A DNA stretch of 64,000 bases from Anaerolineae bacterium. Its GTDB lineage: Bacteria > Chloroflexota > Anaerolineae > Promineifilales > Promineifilaceae. Positions within the stretch are counted from its first letter, which is position 1. Each line of letters begins with the position of its first letter. This document shows, piece after piece, positions 58,852 through 64,000 of this stretch. The notes beneath the pieces were generated by a model, which was not told the origin of the DNA, did not search any database, and worked only from the letters and a program-made list of their open reading frames with translations. The stretch covers positions 181,544-245,543 of the forward strand of contig JAHDWK010000010.1 in the NCBI GenBank assembly GCA_023382655.1. The letters run 5' to 3'. The position numbers and the translations under genes are program-made.

Positions 58852-59454
58852 CTAATCGAGCGATTCGCCTAACTCGTAGCGGGCAAAGCGGCGGATGATG
58901 ATATTCTCGCCCGTTTTGCGAATCACGTCCGTGATCATATCGCTGATCTTGACACTATCATCTTTTATAAACGGCTGTTCCAGTAAACAAAACTCTTCAT
59001 AGAATTTTGCCAGACGCCCCTGAACAATTTTCTCAACGATATTGTCCGGTTTGCCTTCCGCTTTGGCCTGGGCGCGCAACACATCCAGTTCCCGATCCAG
59101 TTCAGCCTGGGGCACTTCTTCACGGGTCAGGTAACGCGGCCCCATGGCAGCAATGTGCAGCGCCAGATCATGCGCCAGATTACGGAACTCTTCGTTACGG
59201 CCGACAAAATCGGTCTCGCAATTAAGTTCCAGCATCACCCCAACACGGTTGCCCGGATGAGCATACAATTCAATGATGCCTTCGCTGGCGGCTCGTTCGG
59301 CCCGCTTCGCCGCGCGCGCGGCACCTTTTTCACGCAGCAAATCCACGGCTTTATCAAAATCGCCGCCGGTTGCTTCCAGCGCTTTTTTCGCCTCTAATAC
59401 ACCTGCGCCGGTTGCCTCGCGCAGTTCTTTGATTTGGGCAGTTGTGATAGCCAT
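58852..59454 (-). CDS. tsf: Translation elongation factor Ts, short form
   Basis: A 200-residue nucleotide-exchange factor for EF-Tu. The N-terminal UBA-like part (AQIKELREATGAGVLEAKKA, GGDFDKAVDLLREKGAARAA) is followed by a single core (NRVGVMLELNCETDFVGRNE, ARYELGE). It is the short, Thermus-like form rather than the long E. coli form with two subdomains. It lies directly downstream of rpsB. No ACGGCCGT is found within it. Confidence 0.95.
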   Translation of the reverse strand: MAITTAQIKELREATGAGVLEAKKALEATGGDFDKAVDLLREKGAARAAKRAERAASEGIIELYAHPGNRVGVMLELNCETDFVGRNEEFRNLAHDLALHIAAMGPRYLTREEVPQAELDRELDVLRAQAKAEGKPDNIVEKIVQGRLAKFYEEFCLLEQPFIKDDSVKISDMITDVIRKTGENIIIRRFARYELGESLD

Positions 59455-59511
59455 AACTTCTGTATTGTCTCCAATTTATCATAGAGCTAAACGGCCGTTC
59501 CCACGACCATC

Positions 59512-60411
59512 TTACTCTTCATCAGCATCAGCAAAATCTTCAATGGCAACGTCGTTGCCATCCCAGGCGTCGTCCTCATCCTCATCCTCACCTTCATAGG
59601 CTTCAGCCGCTTTGCGCATTTTGGCTAAGGTAGATTCGCCCAACAAGACTTCATCATCCACATCTTCCATGCCATCAAAGGACGGTTCGTAGACGCGCTC
59701 ATCATAGTCCTCGCCCATCGTTTCTTTGCGCAGCGCCAGCCCTTCCAATGCCGCATCCGCCATCTTGCCGGTGATCAGCTTGATGGCGCGAATGGCGTCA
59801 TCATTGGATGGTATGAGGTAATCAATGGGATCGGGGTCACAGTTGGTATCTACCAACGCCACGATGGGAATGCCGAGTTTGTTGGCCTCCCGCACGGCCG
59901 TCTCTTCATGGTTCACATCAATAATAAAAAGCAGGTCGGGCAGGTCACGCATATTGCGTACCCCACCCAGGCGTAAATTCAACTTCTCTATTTCACGCTC
60001 CACATGCAGGCGTTCGCGCTTTTTCAAAGCGGCAAACTCGCCCGCATCCCGCCGCGCTTCCAGCTTTTTCAGGTAGTCAATCCGACGACGAATGGTCTGC
60101 CAATTCGTCAACGTGCCACCCAACCAGCGCTGGTTCACATAGGGCTGCAAGCCACGCGCAGCTTCGCCAGAAATGGTATCCTGCGCCTGTCGCTTGGTGC
60201 CCACAAACAAAACCGCGCCACCTTGAGCAACCGTGTCACGGATCAGGTTGTAGGCATCTTCAATCATGACGATGGTTTGCTGTAAATCAAGGATGTGAAT
60301 GCCGTTGCGTTCGGTGAAGATGTAAGGTTTCATCTTCGGGTTCCAACGGCGCGTGCGGTGTCCAAAATGCACCCCTGTTTCCAGGAGGGCCTTCATTGAA
60401 ACAATGGCCAT
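59512..60411 (-). CDS. rpsB: 30S ribosomal protein S2
   Basis: A 299-residue ribosomal protein. The N-terminus [60 protein letters not shown] and [20 protein letters not shown] are diagnostic. The last 55 residues form an unusually long acidic tail ([20 protein letters not shown]). I start at 60411 because AGGAG lies 8 bases upstream; upstream ATGs do not match the family. Confidence 0.95.
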   Translation of the reverse strand: MAIVSMKALLETGVHFGHRTRRWNPKMKPYIFTERNGIHILDLQQTIVMIEDAYNLIRDTVAQGGAVLFVGTKRQAQDTISGEAARGLQPYVNQRWLGGTLTNWQTIRRRIDYLKKLEARRDAGEFAALKKRERLHVEREIEKLNLRLGGVRNMRDLPDLLFIIDVNHEETAVREANKLGIPIVALVDTNCDPDPIDYLIPSNDDAIRAIKLITGKMADAALEGLALRKETMGEDYDERVYEPSFDGMEDVDDEVLLGESTLAKMRKAAEAYEGEDEDEDDAWDGNDVAIEDFADADEE

Positions 60412-60729
60412 GGGGTATTCTCCTTGTTTTAGTTTTTTGAGCACCAGCCGACCAAAACTGCCGCTCCATCCATACCCTTCTACCTGTGCCAAAACTTATG
60501 CGGCCTTCAACCCATTCATGGCTGGCAGACAGACCACTTCAGAGTATGACATAAGCACAATGTCACAGTCCAGGTATGTGTTTGATTATTAAAATGGTTT
60601 TAAGTGAATTACTTCACATCTCCCTGCAAATTGGCCGACAGAAAGATGGGCGGCAAAACGTGGAGGATTATAACGAAAGTGAAAAAATGCGCAAACCACT
60701 ACACGGTACACCGCAAGGGAATTCACGTG
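60412..60729. other. rpsB leader region
   Basis: About 320 bases upstream of rpsB and downstream of the tRNA-Arg 3' end. It should hold the rpsB promoter and leader. I see AT-rich stretches around 60570-60610 but no clear promoter or known leader motif, and no gene. Confidence 0.4.
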
Positions 60730-60802
60730 TGCGCCCGGAGGGACTCGAACCCCCAACCGCCTGATTCGAAGTCAGTTACTCTGTCCATTGAGCTACGGGC
60801 GC
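60730..60802 (-). tRNA. tRNA-Arg (anticodon TCG)
   Basis: The cloverleaf reads GCGCCCG acceptor, a D-arm with AGCTCAATGGACAGAGT, the loop CTTCGAA giving anticodon TCG, the T-arm GGGGG-TTCGAGT-CCCTC, and acceptor CGGGCGC, with discriminator A. The CCA end is not encoded. The first pair of the anticodon stem (A27-G43) is mismatched; all other stems are sound. Confidence 0.93.
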
Positions 60803-60817
60803 TCATGCCAATGATCG

Positions 60818-60872
60818 GTAAACAGTAATCGGTTATCAGTGAACCGATCACCGATAACCGATTACTGTTTAC
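60818..60872. repeat. Iterated-word hairpin (GTAATCGGTTATC family) between two tRNA genes
   Basis: GTAAACAGTAATCGGTTATC (60818-60837) is exactly complementary to 60853-60872, a perfect 20-bp stem with a 15-base loop. It occupies nearly the whole gap between tRNA-Arg and tRNA-His, so it would be part of the primary tRNA transcript if they are cotranscribed. Confidence 0.85.
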
Positions 60873-60884
60873 TAATCAAGTCTG

Positions 60885-60958
60885 GGCGAGTGGTGGGATT
60901 TGAACCCACGGTCTTCTGGGCCACAACCAGACGCGTTAACCACTACGCTACACCCGCC
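60885..60958 (-). tRNA. tRNA-His (anticodon GTG)
   Basis: The cloverleaf includes the extra G at -1 (60958) pairing with C73 (60885), acceptor GCGGGTG/CACTCGC, a D-stem GCGT/ACGC, anticodon loop TTGTGGC giving GTG, and T-stem GTGGG-TTCAAAT-CCCAC. The CCA end is not encoded. Its first 11 bases overlap the stop region of the DUF389 gene on the same strand. Confidence 0.95.
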
Positions 60959-63113
60959 AAGTGCGGCAGAATGCTACCATAAGGACACCTTCGCGGCAAG
61001 TGGGGTAAACGGCCGTTACCGATGTGGGTGTGGGTACGGCCGTAGCCGTATCGCTTGGCGTGGTCGTGGGCATCGCTGTGGCCGTATTCGTGGACGCCAC
61101 TGTCGGCGTGGCTGTGGGTGAAGCTGTGTTCGTCGGCGTTGTGGTGGGCGTTGGCGTGGGCGCATCGGTTGGCGTTAACGTCGGTGTTGGGCCGGGCGTG
61201 GGTGTGTCAGTGGGCGCTGGCGTCGGTGTCGCTGTAGGTGGAACCAGCGGATCCAGCTCCACCACCCGAATCACCGATAGCGTGAGCGCAATTTTTGCGG
61301 CGATCCCCTCATTTTGCAGGGTAGTGCCGATTTCTTGTTGCAACCGTTCCACTTGCTCATGTGCTACTGCCTTTGTGGAGCGCACGACCACTTCCATCTG
61401 CAAAAGCTCGTCATCGTTCTCGTCTCTGACAAAACTATAATCCAAATCTAGCAGCGAACCACCAATGATAGTCTTATCTTCTACGGCCGCGGCAGTCACC
61501 TCCGCAATCCGCGCTTCCTGCGATTGCACTTGAGCCAACTCAAAGGTAAACACGCTCAGCAAAACAATCACAATAGTTAACGAGAGTAATTCCACCTGGA
61601 CACTGCGCATCTGCACAGCACGCCGTGCTTTCTGGTTTCGTGCCGGCCGGAAACCCAATACCAGGAACATGAGCGCCGTAGCCGAGCTAATGGAAACTAG
61701 GTTGGTCACAAAAAGCAGCAGCGCGCCCAATGATTGCCAGAAGTAGCCAGCGGCAAATGTGATGCCTACCGTTGCCAAAGGTGGCACCAACGCCGCCGCA
61801 ATGGCCACACCAGGCAAGGCGCCTGCGGCATCGGAGCGGCTGAGCGCATAGGCCGCCGCCAGACCCGAAAAGAGGGCAATACCTAAATCAAGCAGTGACG
61901 GCCGTGTGCGCGCCAATATCTCTGCTGACAACTCCATTTGCATGGCCCGTAGCAACAAACCGGCCAACATACCCACAAAAATAGCCAGCAGCGCTCCTTT
62001 GACCACAGCCCCGGTCGTTAATCGCAGAAAGCGGGCATCGCCCAACACGACCGCCATGCCCATGCCCACAATCGGCGACATCAACGGTGCCACTAACATG
62101 GCCCCAATTACCACCGCCGCACTATTACTCATCAAACCGAAGGCAGCAATAATCGCCGACAACGAAATGAGCATATAAAAATCAATATCAGGGCGGGCGC
62201 CACGGCGAATGCGCGTATATGCCTCTGTCCGCTTAACTAGGTTCATATGCGGCAACATTTTCCGGATGTACCAGAACAAGTTCGCCCACCAATGACTGAA
62301 GCGGGCCTGTGGCTGGCGCACAATCATCACCGGACGTTTGCTTTGCCGCACCACCGCCGCTGGTGTATCGCCAAACAAAACTTTATCTATGGAGCTTTCT
62401 CTGGTGGCGCCAATAATCACCAGGTCACAACCACCACTTGCCGCTAAAATGCCATCGGCTACCGAGTCCGCTGTGACCACCTGGCTTTCAATGCGATCAC
62501 CGGCATCTACAAACTTCAAAAGTTGGCGCAGGCGCGTCCGCCCCAATGCTTCCTCGTTTGTACCCAAATAACTGCGAGCAATGTACAAAGCGGTAATTTT
62601 GATGCGCGGGGTTATACGCAGAAGAAATTGCAAGGCGTGGGCCGTATTTGGCCCGCCAGAAGTGGGCATTAAAATACGTTGCAGACTGGCCTCACCGGTG
62701 GCAGTCTCAGGGCTGGCATAATCCCCACGCACGGCCGCTACGGCACAAGTGGCACGATTTAGATTATGCCAGATTTGCCCATCCAGATGCGCCAGTACCA
62801 GTTCAATCTCGGCCACACTGATGAGTGTGTTTAAATCTCCTTCAAAATTGGCGCTTCTAATGATGAGGGGGCAAATATAGTCGGTCAACTCCGCGTTGGT
62901 CGCTTGCCAGGCATTGGCGATAAGTTGATGAGCCTGATCGATCTTCGCCGGCGTTGGTTCGTCGAGGAATACGGCCGTGAGTAAATACCCATTGTGCGCC
63001 CGTGCCAATGCCAGCCCAAGCTCAAACGTTCTGCCCAACTGACCGGCAGCTGTTAATAAGAATACTCCACGCCATGTTGTATCTGTCGGTATCTGGCCTT
63101 CGATAATTTCCAT
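60948..63113 (-). CDS. DUF389 membrane protein with N-terminal USP domains and Thr-Pro tail
   Basis: A 721-residue inner-membrane protein. Residues about 1-285 resemble two universal-stress-like domains (RILMPTSGGPNTAHALQFLL, CDLVIIGATRESSIDKVLFG, SKRPVMIVRQ). Residues about 308-525 are a DUF389 multi-helix domain (AIIAAFGLMSNSAAVVIGAM, LVAPLMSPIVGMGMAVVLGD, AAALVPPLATVGITFAAGYF). A soluble segment follows, then a TPTPAPTDTPTPGPTPTLTP tail (about 619-701). The start at 63113 is the best fit, but no ribosome-binding site is clear. The last residues and stop codon lie inside tRNA-His, so the true end may once have been different. Function unknown; possibly transport or sensing. Confidence 0.8.
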   Translation of the reverse strand: MEIIEGQIPTDTTWRGVFLLTAAGQLGRTFELGLALARAHNGYLLTAVFLDEPTPAKIDQAHQLIANAWQATNAELTDYICPLIIRSANFEGDLNTLISVAEIELVLAHLDGQIWHNLNRATCAVAAVRGDYASPETATGEASLQRILMPTSGGPNTAHALQFLLRITPRIKITALYIARSYLGTNEEALGRTRLRQLLKFVDAGDRIESQVVTADSVADGILAASGGCDLVIIGATRESSIDKVLFGDTPAAVVRQSKRPVMIVRQPQARFSHWWANLFWYIRKMLPHMNLVKRTEAYTRIRRGARPDIDFYMLISLSAIIAAFGLMSNSAAVVIGAMLVAPLMSPIVGMGMAVVLGDARFLRLTTGAVVKGALLAIFVGMLAGLLLRAMQMELSAEILARTRPSLLDLGIALFSGLAAAYALSRSDAAGALPGVAIAAALVPPLATVGITFAAGYFWQSLGALLLFVTNLVSISSATALMFLVLGFRPARNQKARRAVQMRSVQVELLSLTIVIVLLSVFTFELAQVQSQEARIAEVTAAAVEDKTIIGGSLLDLDYSFVRDENDDELLQMEVVVRSTKAVAHEQVERLQQEIGTTLQNEGIAAKIALTLSVIRVVELDPLVPPTATPTPAPTDTPTPGPTPTLTPTDAPTPTPTTTPTNTASPTATPTVASTNTATAMPTTTPSDTATAVPTPTSVTAVYPTCREGVLMVAFCRTWRV
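61010..61255 (-). repeat. Low-complexity Thr-Pro coding repeat
   Basis: This stretch encodes the TPTPT tail of the DUF389 protein with period-6 GTGGGC/GTCGGC-like repeats. It is the reason for long artificial open frames on the opposite strand. Confidence 0.75.
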
Positions 63114-63218
63114 ACACGGGCAAGTATAGAGCAGTTTTAAGCGAGCGTGTAGCATTGATTCATCTGTTGGCCAACTGGCTTTGGAACAATAAGACAACGA
63201 CCAAGAAGAAAACAAAAA

Positions 63219-63237
63219 ACCCGCACAAAATGCGGGT
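63219..63237 (-). terminator. Intrinsic terminator upstream of the DUF389 gene
   Basis: ACCCGCA and TGCGGGT with loop CAAAA. On the minus strand it is followed by TTTTTTGTTTTC. It ends the HNH/98-residue operon before the DUF389 gene. Confidence 0.8.
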
Positions 63238-63292
63238 GTACATGACTTGATTTAGAATGTTACAATGAATCGGATTCATACAATTCCAGAAT

Positions 63293-63324
63293 AAACCTCC
63301 GAAACAGCAATGTCAAGGAGGTTT
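63293..63324. terminator. Second hairpin downstream of the 98-residue gene
   Basis: AAACCTCC (63293-63300) pairs with GGAGGTTT (63317-63324), followed on the plus strand by a T-run. It is a possible terminator for a plus-strand transcript, or part of a tandem terminator; no plus-strand gene is visible. Confidence 0.4.
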
Positions 63325-63339
63325 TTCTTTTGAGAGTTG

Positions 63340-63636
63340 TCAGTCATCGTCTAATCCCTTAAAAAGGTTATTGAGATCTTTGGGGTCTCTTGGCTCGGCC
63401 GCAATTTTAGCAATCATTCTCTTACGACGCTGTGTGTCAGATTCAGGCTCTTCAACCTCATTAACGTTTCCCAGTACATAATAAACTAGGTAGTGGTCGG
63501 CCGAAGATGCTTCTTTCTCCAGATCTAAAAGTATCCAACCCTCTGCAATTAACTGATTGGCGTATTCGTAATTGCCAGTTCTAAAAACCCTCTTTACTTC
63601 GTGATATGGAAATGATTTTTCTGACATAGCTTTCAT
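63340..63636 (-). CDS. Hypothetical 98-residue protein coupled to an HNH gene
   Basis: A small soluble protein: SFPYHEVKRVFRTGNYEYAN, WILLDLEKEASSADHYLVYY, then a charged tail rich in Glu, Asp and Arg (AKIAAEPRDPKDLNNLFKGL). The mixed strands and helices look real. Its ATG overlaps the TGA of the restored HNH frame (ATGA), so the two genes are translationally coupled; a second ATG is at 63627. No family is recognised. It may be a partner or immunity-like protein of the HNH enzyme, but that is only suggested by the coupling. Confidence 0.65.
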   Translation of the reverse strand: MKAMSEKSFPYHEVKRVFRTGNYEYANQLIAEGWILLDLEKEASSADHYLVYYVLGNVNEVEEPESDTQRRKRMIAKIAAEPRDPKDLNNLFKGLDDD

Positions 63637-63967
63637 CCTTTGAACCAGCCACCATCTTCATAACTTTTCTTGCGGTGGCAGGCCACACAAAGCACCTGGC
63701 ACTTGGCAATCTCACTTTGCACTGTTTCCAGAGAGTAGCCACCTGTTGTAAGCTCTGAGATGTTGTACTTTTGTTTTTGGGGGTAATGTGGTCGAATTCC
63801 AACAGACGAGGATCAGACTCACCACATTTTTGGCAAGGGTGGGTGGAAAGGTAATCCCACACATACTGCTTGGCAATCTCTTTTCTGGCTGACTTTGTTC
63901 TCTTGACTCGCTCTTTGTGAGTTTTCGTGTTTCTTTGGTATGAGGCTGATTGACTGACAAATCTCAT
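63633..63967 (-). pseudogene. HNH endonuclease with apparent frameshift
   Basis: The first frame (from 63967) reads RVKRTKSARKEIAKQYVWDY, CQKCGESDPRLLEFDHITPK and then loses homology. One base back, the sequence continues as a normal HNH ending: EIAKCQVLCVACHRKKSYED, then GGWFKG and a stop at 63633-63635. Joined, they give the full C-x-x-C...D-H...C-x-x-C-H zinc-HNH nuclease of about 110 residues. The break lies in A-runs near 63769-63778 (AAAAACAAAAG on the coding strand). A sequencing error, a real mutation or programmed -1 frameshifting would all explain it. The gene may be functional if the slip happens. Confidence 0.75.
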
Positions 63968-64000
63968 TTACTGAACGTTGACAAAATCATACCACTCGAT

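Larger units (their letters stand above)
1074..62978. repeat. ACGGCCGT highly iterated palindrome, about 129 copies in the window
   Basis: By eye I counted about 129 exact copies from 1074-1081 to 62971-62978, roughly one per 500 bases, in both coding and non-coding DNA. Being palindromic it reads the same on both strands. In genes it appears as Thr-Ala-Val, as (Asn/Asp/His/Tyr)-Gly-Arg, or with Arg-Pro, according to frame. Copies sit in promoters (10055-10062) and ribosome-binding positions (14478-14485). Motif-free stretches include rho, the ABC permeases around 20-21.5 kb, the 28.1-29.4 kb and 31.0-32.5 kb regions, and the last kilobase. Confidence 0.9.

Noticed and set aside
1..64000. CRISPR array
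   Set aside because: The repeated sequences found are palindromic words or dispersed copies with irregular spacing; there are no regular repeat-spacer units and no cas genes.

Overview
The window looks like a chromosomal segment of a Chloroflexota bacterium, probably of the Anaerolineae/Ardenticatenia type. The inference rests on protein style: Thr/Pro (TPTPT) linkers, a secreted protein ending in YLPAILKP, a stand-alone SARP/BTAD regulator, and cytoplasmic LacI-type sensor/AraC hybrids. The sequence has no rRNA, prophage or CRISPR array. It carries two tRNAs (Arg-TCG, His-GTG) and the conserved block rpsB-tsf-pyrH-frr-uppS-cdsA. The most pervasive signal is the 8-bp palindrome ACGGCCGT. I counted about 129 copies by eye, where roughly one is expected by chance. 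It resembles the HIP1 palindrome of cyanobacteria.

Layout. 1-3.6 kb: partial lipoprotein, gene remnant, BTAD regulator, transaldolase, small membrane protein. 3.8-10 kb: a 2004-residue secreted alpha-amylase with its own promoter, operator-like palindrome and possible leader terminator. 10.2-16.4 kb: SDR, sigma factor with a FecR-like partner, GNAT, IS200-like transposase with REP-like hairpins, HAD phosphatase, rlmN. 16.5-25.7 kb: a galactan operon read leftwards (GH53, binding protein, two permeases, GH42, LacI regulator) behind a perfect 22-bp operator. 25.7-46.2 kb: sanA plus a large pectin/hexuronate locus. 46.4-50.6 kb: a hypothetical gene and a 1200-residue sensor kinase/regulator. 50.6-52.8 kb: two LysM-M23 peptidases. 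52.9-60.5 kb: rho, fbp and the translation/lipid cluster. 60.7-64 kb: tRNAs, a DUF389 membrane protein and an HNH gene with an apparent frameshift.

Pathways. The pectin locus has an LplABC-like importer, pectate lyase, GH105 hydrolase, KduD and an IolB/KduI-family isomerase for unsaturated uronate. It also has UxaC, UxaE and an SDR mannonate oxidoreductase for galacturonate and glucuronate. Mannonate dehydratase (uxuA) and KDG kinase (kdgK) are not in the window. In their place is a LarA-superfamily protein with every nickel-pincer residue conserved, followed by gluconate kinase and 6-phosphogluconate dehydrogenase. LarA relatives with D-gluconate 2-epimerase activity are known. I therefore propose a nickel-dependent route: hexuronate, fructuronate, mannonate, gluconate, 6-phosphogluconate, ribulose-5-phosphate. 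This is the most exciting candidate system here.

Non-coding DNA is unusual. Many intergenic gaps hold long hairpins built from tandem copies of a short word (for example GATATTGG, CGTGATG, GTAATCGG), with a different word at each locus. Three copies of an AGTGCCAGGCAC inverted repeat and two identical 35-bp palindromes are also present.
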